Source: Escarpia spicata
Taxonomy: Eukaryota > Annelida > Polychaeta > Sabellida > Siboglinidae
NCBI GenBank assembly: GCA_963995525.1
Contig: OZ023218.1
Coordinates: forward strand, 51,168,541 to 51,232,540
Direction of reading: 5' to 3'
DNA: 64,000 bases
Below are positions 40,796-52,489 of the stretch, one piece after another (position 1 is the first letter of the stretch; every line of letters begins with the position of its first letter). The notes beneath the pieces are model-generated. The model ran no database searches. It saw only the letters and a program-made list of their open reading frames with translations, and was not told the DNA's origin. Both the position numbers and the translations under genes were made by a program.

Positions 40796-43700
40796 CTGTT
40801 GGTGGAAACACAAAGTGGTTATTATATAATTCAGTCAGGTTCTCATTACGATGTATTATGTCACCATCTATAAATAAAACCAACAGGAAAAACCAAAAAA
40901 GTTTCTGTTGTAACACAAAGTTGAAAATAAAATGATCTCATTACATGTGAAGGATTTTGTAATACTTAAAGTAAATAAAACTGGCATATTCAAAGAAACT
41001 TAGAATGGTGAACTGAGGCAATCACAATGTCAAAATATTGAAGTTTTTTGACCAAACTGACAAAGTAACGTGTTCATGGTCCTCTGAATTTAATTAACTC
41101 TGGTCCTTTGACCATCATGAAGGCCCTACATATATAAATTATTATTATGGCTTAATAAACTGTCATATCAAAAAACTGATTTGATACATTGGACTTTTCA
41201 CGTTCCAACTTCAAGAAAAGTCTGCCATAAAAATATTTAAAGTTTTCTATTGAAATTTTAACAAAAATATAGCCATTATTATGGAAAGCATAAAAACAGT
41301 AGAGGAAGGTTGTAACAGCGTTACATATTTAGTAGTTGTAACAGTGTTACATATTTAGTTGGTGTAACAGTGTTACATATTTAGTTGGTGTAACAGTGTT
41401 ACATATTTAGTAGTTGTAACAGTGTTACATATTTAGTGGTTGTATCAGTGTTACATATTTACCTGCAGGACTGCCTGATTGGTCTCGCACTCTAATGCAA
41501 GCATGGTGTCGGCTTGGAGTTTGTCGCATGGCTTCAAGTGCGTTAGGACTGTATCGCCTGGCCTCACTTGGTTGCTGTGCCGTGTAGCGGTTACGAGACT
41601 CGAGTGTTTGGAAGCATTGTTTGCACAGACCATTGCAGCTATCACAGGCAAGACCACCACAGTTCGGACCAATGCACACCTTGATAGCCCCCAGGGCTCG
41701 AGTGAAGCTAGTCAGGCTTTCAAGGGGCCTTTGTTGGGGGGTCTGATGGCTGGGGGTGCTGACTTCAGATGGACACTCCATGAAGCATGTACGACAATAA
41801 CCATTGTATTCAGATTTACCCTCCAATGCACAAGCCGTACTCTTACAGAGTTTCCTGTGACGATGCAGTGTGGCGTGTCCCTCAAGACTGGGTCTGTGTG
41901 GTGCGGTTGCTTCAGGGCAGTTCAACGAGGCAGCTGTTGGACACACGTCCTGCAAGGTGTACTCTCTGAAGCATTGGGAACAGCGACCACCAAACTCCGG
42001 AGCTCCGTAGAACTCGCATCCTGTCATGGTGCAGGGTGTCTGGACCAGTGATGACACGGAGGGGGTGGGTGGACTTGGGGTTGACGCTGACTGCACCTTA
42101 CAGAATTCCTTCATGAGGTCAAGGGTCAGGGCGATGGGCAGATACTGCAGGGAGGCAGAGAGGATGAGCTGGGTGCTGTCTGAGGTTGTACAGCTCACCT
42201 CAATGAGATTGAGGTAGTTCATGAGGAGACTGGCGGCTTGTTGCTCCTCCTGTGAACCGGACAGGAAATGGATGTGGAGAGGCTCGAGGTTGTGGTTCAC
42301 CAATGGAACGACATCTTTTGCCGTCACGAGCTGGTTTGAGTAATCTTCTGTTCCAATGAACGGTGCAAAGTGATTTGATTCGAATCCGAGAACGATCGGA
42401 GTCTTCACGCAGTCATCAGGTGGCAGCAGCAGTGGCAGGTAGATTCCGCCGCAGTTGTTCGGGGCGATGGTCGAGCCGTACACTGACCGAATGACCGGCT
42501 CAGCGAGAACAATGATTGGTCGGCGCAGTATGTTGGCCATCACAAAGATGTGGATCTCTTCAAGACTTTCAAAGGCCAGCAAATTAGGTTGGGACGGGTT
42601 GTGGACATCCTCGGCTGTGCGCTTCACCAAGCTCCACTCAGAGTTCCATTCCTGCAGACAATCATAGTCATGTGATCAGACATGGCACACATTATGGACA
42701 TATTGTAACAAGATATGCAGACTGGGACGTGCTACACATCTTTCATGACTAAAGGCATACTTCATGCTATGTACATTAGTCCGAAGCTTAAATAAGATAT
42801 TTCTGAATGCTGACACGCTATGCTAGCAGTAAGAACTTGCGACTATCTCTACCCCCTCACTCTGTCCACACGTGAAAATGTACATTGTGTATAAATAAAC
42901 ATGTTTTATAATTATTAACAGCATTATTAAAGTTAATGCACTTTAATGTTTTAGCAGCCGTCAATTGTCTTCTGTTGAGACAAGTTCTGGGACCTATTCT
43001 CGTGGTGTCTAGACAGCATGGCAAACAGAGACTGTCTGATGAGTGTAACTGTTTACATCAGTAATGTATGACTCACCGCTGTGGTCATGGAGAGCCCTCC
43101 TCTAGGGACGTGCGTGTTGAGCCAGCCTTTCTCTGCCTTCCAGCGATACTGGATCTGTTGGCTGTCTGCATCCTCCACTAGAGCGATGTAGAGCAATCTA
43201 CGCAGGGTGAGGGCGTTGTCTGGCACCCCCCACATCGCTATGGACACCGCGTGTAGCAGACAGTTGCCGTCTCCTGTGGGGGAATGAACAGGAATTGTTG
43301 AGAGTGAACAAAACAACAGAGATTAAATTCAAGGCATTCGTAGATATAAATGTGTGGTGTTGGAATGTGGTAAATGAAATACTGGCTAAATATCAGAAAG
43401 ATAAGAACTAAAATGTTGTGGTTTTAAAGTAATTTCATATGTAAGTTGTGTTTTTTTATTAATTTCTAGTGATGATACATGTGTGATAATAAAACAATCA
43501 TATATATAATTAATTCCAACATCCTATCCACAATTATTCACAAATATATTATGTATATAAAATATATACCATGTTAATTGCCAGTTTTATTTAATTTTTT
43601 ATAATATGTTTACTGCACATTGTATTGCAAAATGGATGTATACAAAAACCAATACCCATCTTTGATGTCTGACTGTGAAACAACGTACAACAAACAATAC

Positions 43701-44130
43701 ACACTGCCCAAACTGTATTTATCCTGACGAAATATTTGCACTAAGAAATAAGTTACAACCCTTAGTTTTCAGTGCAAATATTTCACATGACACAGATATT
43801 GACCGTGGGATACTGACCAGGCACCTTGAGGGGCCGGAGTGTCTTGATGCTGCGGCACCAGTTCACCACCATGGCCTGCTCTAGTTCCATCTGGACATGG
43901 CGGTCACAGAGCGTGTTGAGCCAGTGGGGGTCATACCCCCTGGGTAGGGAGGACAGAGCAGGCAGGTGCATAGTGAGGCACGTGATCTTGCGAGAGATGA
44001 AGGGTAGATTTGTCTCTTCGTGGACATTCTTCCTCACCATCTCCTTCACTTTCTCTGCCACCTCCACATTTGCCTCCCACAGATACTTTGGTCGTGACTG
44101 GTTCAACAATGTCAAACGGTTGTCATCCAT
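40524..44130 (-). CDS. TNFAIP3: A20 / TNFAIP3-like deubiquitinase gene
   Basis: Four exons (44130-43818, 43273-43077, 42651-41463, 40795-40524) join in frame to 656 codons plus TAG. The OTU domain occupies about residues 60-360: catalytic Cys in GDGNC (C109), LEEIHIFVMANILRRPIIV, GGIYLPL and the catalytic His in SNHFAPF (H264). Four A20-type zinc fingers follow: C376-C397, C439-C459, C496-C516 and C598-C619. A20 trims or assembles ubiquitin chains to restrain NF-kappaB signalling; vertebrate A20 has seven fingers, so this shorter protein has four. The order, OTU first then fingers, fits TNFAIP3 better than OTUD7. A possible acceptor just before the ATG (TGTCTTCAG) indicates a 5' UTR exon upstream. 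Confidence 0.9.
40796..41309 (-). other. Remainder of TNFAIP3 intron 3
   Basis: AT-rich; nothing else recognised. Confidence 0.5.
41310..41462 (-). repeat. 26-bp repeat starting at a TNFAIP3 5' splice site
   Basis: Minus-strand intron starts GTAAATATGTAACACTG and repeats TAAATATGTAACACTGTTAC about six times (26-bp period). The G of the donor is not repeated, so only intron sequence has been copied. Confidence 0.9.
41463..42651 (-). CDS. TNFAIP3: TNFAIP3 large exon: catalytic His and zinc fingers 1-3
   Basis: Acceptor TTGTCTGCAG, donor CTGCAG|GTAAAT. Begins EWNSEWSLVKR. The plus-strand open frame at 41479-42051 is an antisense shadow. A 26-bp repeat starts at the first bases of the following intron. 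Confidence 0.88.
42652..43076 (-). other. TNFAIP3 intron 2
   Basis: No repeat or gene seen. Confidence 0.55.
43077..43273 (-). CDS. TNFAIP3: TNFAIP3 exon with catalytic Cys
   Basis: Acceptor CCCCCACAG, donor CAGCG|GTGAGT. Encodes GDGNCLLHAVSIAMWGV and QIQYRWKAE. Confidence 0.88.
43274..43817 (-). other. TNFAIP3 intron 1 (coding)
   Basis: AT-rich; no repeat array at either junction. Confidence 0.55.
43818..44130 (-). CDS. TNFAIP3: TNFAIP3 exon with start codon
   Basis: ATG at 44130 in the context CAAGATGG; donor CCTG|GTCAGT at 43817, phase 1. Encodes the N-terminal OTU helices (WLNTLCDRHVQMELEQAMVV). Confidence 0.85.
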
Positions 44131-44274
44131 CTTGTTTGTGTTTTCGTTTCTGAAGACAATAACAAAGACATGTCAAACTACTGGGGATAACATATTAATT
44201 ACATACTAAAGATGTCTTTGTATTGGTCTACATATTGTTGTCCACACTGGAACTCAGAACTTATTTATTTGTCC

Positions 44275-44905
44275 TCAAAGGGGCATTTAACAAGATTGCC
44301 ACCCAGAGAATTAACTCTAGGTGGCAGGTGGACAAGGAAGCCCTTTGGCTTATCAAGAGTCCGACCCTTTTATCTATGTGTATCCCGCCCGTCTGAGGTA
44401 TGTGTCGATTTTATTTTTAAACATATTCACGCTACTAGCACCCACACAATCAGCAGATAATCTGTTCCATTCATTTAGTCCTTTGTGAAAATGAAAACGT
44501 TCTTATATCTAATCTACTCTGCTCCTTTGCTAATACAACTTCATGTCCTCTAGTCCTTCTATCTTTCTTAACTGAGAAAAAATATTTCTATCAATATTTT
44601 CATAACCATTCATTATTTTAAACACTTCTATCTGATCTCTCAATCTCCTGGTCTCTAGTGTTGTTAAACCGCAATTTTTAGGCGTATTTCGTAACTAAGA
44701 TCCCTCAGTTTTGGTATCATTTTAGTTGCTCTCCTCTGCACTCTTTCTAGCATATCTATGTCCTTCCTGCGATATGGCCTCCACGCTTGAATACAATATC
44801 CTAAATGAGGCCTAACTATTGTTTTGTACAGCGGTATTATTAGCTCTTTTTCCTTATAAGTTATGTTTCGCCTAATTAATCCAAGGATTTGATTTAAACA
44901 GTTTA
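44275..44905 (-). mobile_element. 5'-truncated CR1 LINE copy
   Basis: 3' tail motif TTTAACAAGATTGCCACCCA at 44286, then the same 3' UTR and RT C-terminus as the larger copy at 45.56 kb; ends at about 44900 in the ILGLIRRN region. Minus orientation. Confidence 0.85.
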
Positions 44906-45559
44906 TATTGCAATGAAACTAGCAAGACACCTCAGCCATAGTAATAAAATATAATTATTATTATTTTGTATTATTGCATTAGACCTAAATTTGATTTAAA
45001 TGTTTATGTGTATTAGTTTTTTTGTTTTTCTATATATTCCTATCACAATAAAACGAGACAACAGTGTACAATATATGTCCAAGCAAATCATGTTGCCAAT
45101 GTAAGATAAGTTGTAAACTTGTGAGTGCCAACTAAACTTGCTTAACATGAAATATAAAGTGAAAGATTCTCTGACATCAGATTTAAGTGGTTAGTCAAGC
45201 CCACTGGCCTCAATTATAACTGAGATCAATGGTTTAGCCCTAGGTGGCACTGGTGGACAATCTGGGTTAATTTTGCATTGATTACAATCTGTGGCAAAAT
45301 CGTACAAATAGTGAAGCCCCCTAACGGGACTTACAGAAACGAATATTAATAATAACCATAAATATGGTTTTGCTTTACATATAACAAAAACACAAAATCT
45401 TTCTCTGTAATACGTATTTTTTATTTGATGACCCTCTAAATGAAACCAATACAATATTATGTAACTTTCACAGTGTATGTTAACAATAAAGACTAACTCA
45501 GTATATACATACTAACATAGTCATGATAGAGGCCTACGTCTATAAGTTATACGACTAAC
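44906..45559. other. Spacer between CR1 copies
   Basis: AT-rich unique DNA in the putative TNFAIP3 5' UTR intron; no gene supported. Confidence 0.45.
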
Positions 45560-48150
45560 AAGAGTTTAACAAGAGTTTAACAAGATTGCCACCCAGAGAA
45601 TTAACTCTAGGTGGCAGGTGGACAAGGAAGCCCTTTGGCTTATCGAGAGTCCGACCCTTTTATCTATGTGTATCCCGCCCGTCTGAGGTATGTGTCGATT
45701 TTATTTTTAAACATATTCACGCTACTAGCACCCACACAATCAGCAGGTATTCTGTTCCATTCATTTACAGTCCTTTGTGAAAATGAAAACTTTCTTATAT
45801 CCAATCTACTCTGCTCCTTTGCTAATGTAAGTTCATGTCCTCTAGTCCTATCTTTCTTAACTGAGAAAAAAATATTTCTATCAATGTTTTCATAACCCTT
45901 CAATATTTTAAACACTTCTATCTGATCTCCTCTCAATCTTCTGGTCTCTAGTGTTGTTAAACCGCATTTTTTTAGGCGTATTTCATAACTACGATCCCTC
46001 AGTTTTAGTATCATTTTAGTTGCTCTCCTCTGCACTCTTTCTAGCATATCTATGTCCTTCCTGCGATATGGCCTCCATGCTTGAATACAATATTCTAAAT
46101 GAGGCCTAACTATTGTTTTGTACAGCGGTATTATTAGCTCTTTTTCCTTATACGTTATGTTTCGCCTAATTAATCCAAGGATTTTATTTCCCTTTGAAGC
46201 TGCAATTCCGCACTGCTCTGAAACCTTCATATCAGCACTAATGGTTAACCCTAAGTCCTTTTCTTTTACAGTAGTACTTAGTACAGTACCCCCCATTGTA
46301 TATTCTACCTCTTCGTTCCCATGTCCTGTGTGGAGGCATTTACATTTCCCAAAATTAAACAGCATTTGCCACTTTTCAGACCATTTGATCAACCTGTCAA
46401 GATCATCTTATAAATGCTGTCTATCTCCATCACTTTTAATCCTTCTAAACACTTTTGTATCATCCGCAAATTTCAACACCTTGCTTGTTATTTCATCATC
46501 CAAATCGTTGATATATATTAAGAATAATATAGGTCCTAATACTGATCCCTGTGGTACCCCACTCAATACCGATTTCCAGTGTGAAGCCTCCCCATCAACT
46601 ACTACACGTTGTCTTCTGTCAATCAGCCATTGTTCTATCCAGTTTATTATACCATTTCTTATCCCATGGGCCTTCAGTTTAAGCAGTAATCTTTGATGTG
46701 GTACTTTGTCGAAAGCTTTTTGAAAATCTAAGTAGACGATATCTACTGGTGATCCCTCATCTACCCACTTAGTGATGTCTTCCAAAAAACATAACATATT
46801 TGTTAAGCATGACCTCGCTTAAAAAAAACCATGTTGAGATGGGTTTATCAAGTTTTGTTTAACAAGAAAATCCACCATGTGATCTTTAATTAGTCTTTCT
46901 AATAATTTACAAATCACTGATGTTAAACTCACTGGTCTATAGTTCTCTGACTTGTTTCTCGAACCTTTTTTGAATAACGGTATAATGTTTGCTTCTTTCC
47001 ATTCTAAAGGAACCACTCCCTCTTCTAATGACAAGTTGAAAACTGTTGCAAGCGGTATGCTAATTTGTTCTACAATTTCCAATAGTAGTTTGGGTGATAT
47101 ACCATCCATTCCAGGTGATTTATTATCCTTCATAGCCCTTATTTTCTTAGCTACCATTTCCGGGGTTACAATTAATTGTCCTAAATAGTCTGAATCTGCC
47201 CCCTTGAACTTAGCCTCTGGTACTGGCAATGAACTAATATCTTCCCTGGTAAACACTGAACTAAAGTACTCATTCAGGTCTTCTGCCATTAAGAATCCCT
47301 CTGATATTATATTTCCAGCACTATCTTCTAGAGGACCGACCTTATCTTGAACTTTCTGTTTGCTTCGAACATACGCATAAAAACTCTTGCTGTCATGTTT
47401 TATATTACTAGCTAATTGTTGTTCATAGCTTCTCTTTGAATTTCTAATTTCAGCTGTAGCTTGGTTAAGTGCTTCTTTATAACTGTTGTAGTCTTCATAA
47501 TTTCCAGTACATCTATATGACTTCCACATCATTTGTTTATACTTAATTTTTCTAATGGCTTCTTTCGATAAGTGTTTCTTTTTGGACCGTTTTCCTTGTT
47601 TTTTGAAGGGTACAAATTTATCGACTATGCACTTAATTTCACTCTTTAATATATTCCAGCATTCTGTTGCCATCTTATTTTTCAGTGTGTTATTCCAGTC
47701 TATCTTTGCTAAATATTTCCTCATGTCCTTATACCTTCCTTTGTGGAAATTTCTCCTATACTGCTTTTTACTATTCCTTTCTGATTTTACTTTGATGGTA
47801 AAATGTATCTGGTTGTGATTGCTACTCCCCAGTGGCTCACATATCTTGACATTGTCAACTAATTCATTCTGTGAGGACAAAACTATGTCTAACACATTCT
47901 CACCCCTGGTTGGTTCTAGCACATGTTGAGAAAGGAATGTATCTTGAACTAAAACTAAAAACTTATGGTCCTCACTCCCCATACTCTGTAGAGATTTCCA
48001 TTGTATATGCCCGTGGTTAAAATCCCCCATAATAATACAGTCCCGTTTGCTTACTTCCCTTATAGCATTTTGTATTTTTTCATTCTCTTCTATGCTTATG
48101 TTTGGACTTCAATAAACTAACCCAACTGTTAACGTTGAGTTTCCTATAAC
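45560..48150 (-). mobile_element. CR1 LINE, 5'-truncated but nearly complete RT
   Basis: The 3' end carries the tandem decamer-like tail (AACAAGAGTTT repeated, then AACAAGATT). ORF2 from the endonuclease GDFNHGHIQW through RT to LRRAGYT is recognisable. The 5' end at about 48150 aligns with the copy at 25.07 kb (shared TTTATTGAAGTCC and its flank). Same orientation as the TNFAIP3 gene. Confidence 0.9.
45664..48120 (-). pseudogene. CR1 ORF2 (endonuclease/reverse transcriptase), few lesions
   Basis: Long frame 48030-46819: GDFNHGHIQW, SSNHNQIHFTI (endonuclease), SPGMDGISPKLL and NYRPVSLTSVICK (RT). Then a frameshift in a T-run near 46825; then VDIVYLDFQKAFDKVPH, SGVPQGSVLGPILF and LKFADDTKVF with an intact catalytic FADD; then an in-frame TAA at about 46410; then the C-terminal domain to 45664. 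An upstream TGA sits in the VY.SPN motif near 48113. So only about three disabling changes: a relatively recent insertion. Confidence 0.9.
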
Positions 48151-48179
48151 TAACTCACTAAGTTATAACGATAACGTGA

Positions 48180-48740
48180 ATATATACCGATGTTGCTTAT
48201 AAATACCCACCACCAGAGTGGGTCCTAACCTACATAATTCAAAGACGCGCACACGTTCGTGTTATCTTTGGCTGATATATTAAGCTACATGTAAGATGTC
48301 GTCATTAAATTATACTTCCCGACCGTGAACGACCGTTCGTGTCAAGAACAAAACCTAACGTCCCGGTGTCGCGGACTACATCTGCCGATGCCCTATATAT
48401 TCGTTAGTGGTCGCGATCCGATCGCGTACGCCCACGTCCAACTAAACATTCCCGCCTCGGACCCACCTTTCACGTCGTCGTCAAGCGCCTAGTTCTCAAT
48501 GTATACTGTAATACCGTCTAGAATGCGTACATTTAAGTCGGACTGAGAGCAAACTGTGATTAATAAAACCGCCCAGTGAGTATCGATCACGTGACTGGGA
48601 ATCCCCGGTGGTTTTTCCACGTTCGGTGGACCTTTCGCCGCCTTTGTTGATCTCCCGAGAGCTTGCAGCAGTTCAATTGAATTCGAATAATGGTCATTTA
48701 ATGCTAGTCGTCTTGTTGCTTCAACGCTATACATTGGAAG
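48180..48740 (-). promoter_or_regulatory. CpG-richer region with kappaB and E-box motifs; candidate TNFAIP3 promoter
   Basis: CpG density rises sharply compared with the flanks. It contains GGGAATCCCC at 48597-48606 (minus strand GGGGATTCCC, a canonical NF-kappaB site) and CACGTG at 48588-48593 in GATCACGTGACT. It lies 4.5 kb upstream of the TNFAIP3 ATG, whose exon seems to be preceded by a 5' UTR intron. Vertebrate A20 promoters are NF-kappaB driven. Assignment to TNFAIP3 is inferred; an unrecognised gene on the plus strand is possible. Confidence 0.4.
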
Positions 48741-49232
48741 TGATTAGCTCCTATATGTCTAGAACTTTGTAGATGACAGTAGTAGGCCTAGCATTCATTG
48801 TTTAAATGAATCATCATGTACGCGTGTCGTACGTAAGCATCCGTGGGTATTTTTATGTGTGACCAAAATGAGTTGCGTGAATCATGACGTTATAGTCTCC
48901 ATTATGAAGAATTGAAGATTCATAAATAAGTTGTTGCCGTAGTTGCACCTAGCTCTACTCAACAGTCCGGGTCGTAGCCGCGTGCTAAGGAAAATGTGGG
49001 TGTAACGTGGGGTTTCCCCTCTGCACTAGAGGGAACTAGAATTGTAAAATGTTACGTCAGGCCCTAATTATACCTGCTCCATTCTGATATATTTTGTTTA
49101 TAAATATTTAAATAAAAACAATATTTAAACTAGGGTCAGTATGTGGTCTATTTTTTTTCTTCAAAACTGGAATATAGTCATTATGTTAAATATATATTTA
49201 ACATACACACTGTATATATATATATATATATT
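48741..49232. other. AT-rich spacer ending in (TA)n
   Basis: No gene seen; a TA microsatellite occupies about 49213-49231. Confidence 0.5.
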
Positions 49233-49560
49233 GTGGAGCGCAGTAGCGTAGCGATCAGAGCTAAATTCGGACTCTCGAGAGAACCTGGGTTCGAATCTTG
49301 TGCGGCAGTGTCGAACCTTGGGCAAGTTCGTTTACTCTACATTGCTTCAGTTCACTCAGCCGTATGAATGAGTACCTGGCTATAGACAGTGGTGGCTATT
49401 TGTGTACAAACAGACTTCGCACATTAATTGCAGAGTGGCTTAATGCTTCCCACAGAAGTCGAGATGGTGTTCGATTGAACAGGTCTGTCAGGGAGTAAAG
49501 TAGTAAAGGGTAAAATGCTTTGAGCTGTTCTGAGGAATGGATACTGCGCAATATAAGAAC
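49233..49560 (+). repeat. tRNA-derived SINE with conserved core/L2-like tail
   Basis: A-box-like TAGCGTAGCGA at about 49244, B box GGGTTCGAATC at 49287-49297. Then a core-like segment (CCTTGGGCAAG, CACTCAGCCG, GAATGAGTACCTGGC), and a tail AAAATGCTTTGAG with ATACTGCGCAATATAAGAAC resembling LINE2-type 3' ends. Confidence 0.75.
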
Positions 49561-49598
49561 TTACCTTATATATATAGATAAGGTAAGTTCTTATATTG
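49549..49598. repeat. Perfect 20-bp foldback
   Basis: CAATATAAGAACTTACCTTA (49549-49568) and its exact reverse complement (49579-49598) with a 10-bp TA-rich loop. The left arm is the SINE tail, so the right arm is probably a tail-to-tail duplication. Followed by a (TA)n run near 49611-49650. Confidence 0.85.
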
Positions 49599-49611
49599 TA
49601 CAATAGGCCAC

Positions 49612-49645
<34 letters not shown>

Positions 49646-49967
49646 AAGTGGCGTACATTGTTTGCAAGATGCACATTTTAAATTGCTGTTTAATTATGGT
49701 ACGCATATATTTTGACGCGAAATCAGTAGATGGCGAGATCAGAATTTTAACTGAAGAAAAACATGAGTTCTACGCCTAAGTGGGATAATTGTCCGAATTG
49801 TGCTTCCTGTAGATCTATGCTTCCGTGGATAGATCTACGCCTATAATGTGTATAAACATACTTTTGGCCTACACAGCTGTGAGATCATTTTATGCCTATA
49901 AAGTTCTCGTAAAAACTGAAGTGTGTGTTGATGCCATTGTAGATTGTTCTATATATTTTCATTGTTT

Positions 49968-49984
49968 GCGCGCGTGCACGCACG

Positions 49985-50016
<32 letters not shown>
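49968..50016. repeat. Z-DNA-prone GC/CA repeat
   Basis: GCGCGCGTGCACGCACGCAC followed by a (CA)n run. Confidence 0.85.
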
Positions 50017-50017
<1 letters not shown>

Positions 50018-50359
50018 GCATACATGTTTGTACTTTCCGCGCATTCGATTTCTATAAACGTTTTGAAAGAAATGTTCATAATGTTTTATTTATAAAAGAA
50101 GAGAACTCGTGCGCACCATTCGCAGCATATATATATACACATATATACAGATCACACTACCAGAAAATAGAACGACCGAGCTTGAGGACACGACTGTTCT
50201 TATTTACAATAATTGTAGGACCTATGAATATGATACACTTACGCAGAACATGCGTCCTACATACACTTGTGCTCGTGGAATACGAGAACAAACGAAATAC
50301 AAGAAAACAGACAATACGCGGGGACAGGGGGCGCAGGAGGGGGTGTAGTTGCCCTCCGG

Positions 50360-50560
50360 AATTTTTGGGGCAGACATATGGTTCTGCCCCCCCCCCCCAT
50401 TAAATGTGAGCGTGAATGTTTGTTTTTGTGGCGAGCGTCAATGGCGGGTGGAAATGTAAATTTTATGAGACGATTAATGTGTATTTTTGTCGACTGTGAA
50501 AGGTTTGTGCAATTGGAGGGTAGACATATTGTATTCTGCCCCCCCCCCCCAGTAATAGGC
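50360..50560. repeat. Two diverged copies of a poly(C)-bearing segment
   Basis: CAGACATATGGTTCTGC plus a C-run at about 50370-50400, and TAGACATATTGTATTCTGC plus a C-run at about 50520-50552; about 150 bp apart, same orientation. Confidence 0.6.
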
Positions 50561-50861
50561 GTGGTGGCGAACATTTTTTCCAACGAGTCAGCAGCGGCGA
50601 AGCGGCGAAATTTGAAGGTACAGGCATAATTATTCACAACACAGGTGTAGAAGACTTATTGGTCATATACAACATAAAAGTGGCCAACTATAGTTTGTAT
50701 GGCCTTGAATGCTGTGCATATTTTATTACAACATATATATATATATATAAATAATGGAATATTTATTAAGCACGCTTTGCTTTAATGATGTTTTTGCTAA
50801 ACGCTATTGGGGTCCTCCCATTAGGCTTACACAAAGATATGAAATTTCGCACATTCTAAAG

Positions 50862-51113
50862 AGGGAGTGCAGGGGGGTATTTTCGTGATCCGTGATTAGC
50901 AAAATTATTTCCTCTTGAAACGTGAAAGCTCTTTTTATCCCTGTGATTCATGATCAGGTGCAACAGCGTGAAGCGTTTCTTCTTGAAATTTACGACATAT
51001 GACTAAAAATGTCGATTTCTTCGTGAAACAAGAAATGGTATTTTTCAGTGTGAAATGTGAAAACCCAAATATTTTCACTGTGAATTGTGATCCAGGACCC
51101 CCCTGCACCCTCT
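50862..51113. mobile_element. 252-bp MITE with 8-bp target duplication
   Basis: Ends AGGGAGTGCAGGGGGGT and, inverted, AGAGGGTGCAGGGGGGT. Flanked by TTCTAAAG (50854-50861) and CTCTAAAG (51114-51121), 7 of 8 identical. Interior rich in GTGAAA/TTTCAC motifs in both directions. Confidence 0.7.
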
Positions 51114-51121
51114 CTCTAAAG

Positions 51122-52035
51122 GCAAGAAGACATTTACCAACACGTAGCCGTAGGATGTGTTAGTGCTTGATTCACATTAAGTTAACTATTCGCCCGAGGC
51201 GGTCTCTTTGTTTACTACATTGCCTTCTCTGTAAATGTCTAAGGTAAACACTGTGTTTTGCAAACCTAGCAACAATGGTCTACGATCTGATAAACTCACA
51301 GGTATTCCAGTATAGCTTTGTTCGCTGCACGCAACTCGCAGTAGGTGGGTTTTCTCCGACGGTAATATTGACGACTATAGTAAAGCCGGGCGACCCGGAA
51401 CATCAATGACATAACCGCTATAAATAGTAACTGTGGTTATATTGAACATCTGGGAAATTCTACGCAAAATCCCTCGCTATAGGTCACCGCGCGTCAAGTG
51501 CTGACGGGTGATAGGCTTTGGCGTGTTCAAACAACAACCTGTTTACTCGATCTGGATTTGTCGAAACACGTGTAAACAGGAGCATAATGTTTACGTATTT
51601 ACTATGACAATGAACGCATGGTTTTATGTGACCTTCGTGTGACCTTAATTTCAGACTAAGCGACATTAGATGGTGCAAAACGTTAATTATAATGTTCAAG
51701 CGTTACCTCTGCACATATAGACATTTTAGTATCATAATTATATTACATAATAGGTATTTCAGTTACTTCACATGAATTATGCTTACCAAAAGTTGTGTTT
51801 ACAAAATTTGTGAACATAATTCTGGTTTATAATTCTTTTTATTCCAAAGCTTATCATAGGCTGATCCAGGGGGACTGGAGGCACGTGCTCCCTAGACTTT
51901 TGTCATTTTGCGTACCCGTAGACCTTTTTTGAATGGCCCCACGTGACCGTGCCCCCTAGACCGTTTGAAACGTGCCCCGTCCGGTCCATGTTACAATAAG
52001 GTGAAGTTACGCTTACATATATATACATATATATA
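51122..52035. other. Unassigned spacer
   Basis: No gene or repeat that I can support. Confidence 0.5.
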
Positions 52036-52489
52036 TGTGACGAGTCCTGACGAAATGAGTCGAATGTACAGATTTGTCGAACGTCAGGAAATGCCAAAAT
52101 GTGTTGCAACCGCAACATTTACGATTGTGCGTTTTTTCAATAAACTTGGTCCTTAATATGTCTGTTATCGACTGACGTCGCTATTTTTGTTAAATGTGCG
52201 TTCATTTGCTGTTTATAGAGTAGTTTTGTGATACCTGTGTAAAATGTCATGCATGAATTCGCTAAAACAAAGCCGAAAACGCAACATTTGTAACGCAGTT
52301 TTTCGCGGAAATTGTGGGCTGTCCCTCAACATTTTGATACCGCCAGAGAGCGCTGGATGTCATCTTTCTAAATATAGTGAGGCCGCCGTGACCTGGTTTG
52401 AATTTAGCCAATAGGAGGGCTTGACGTGCGAGCTATAATGTAAACATTCGAAGCCTTGTTGCTAGTCGCGTGACTAATGCTACTGCTGT

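Noticed and set aside
41479..42051. 190-codon plus-strand frame
   Set aside because: Shadow of the TNFAIP3 zinc-finger exon.
48489..48734. 81-codon minus-strand frame as a gene
   Set aside because: No recognisable domain; it overlaps the CpG-rich promoter-like block, more likely 5' UTR or chance.
50109..50637. Small frames around the poly(C) segments
   Set aside because: Composition-driven, no motifs; the C-runs are repeat features.
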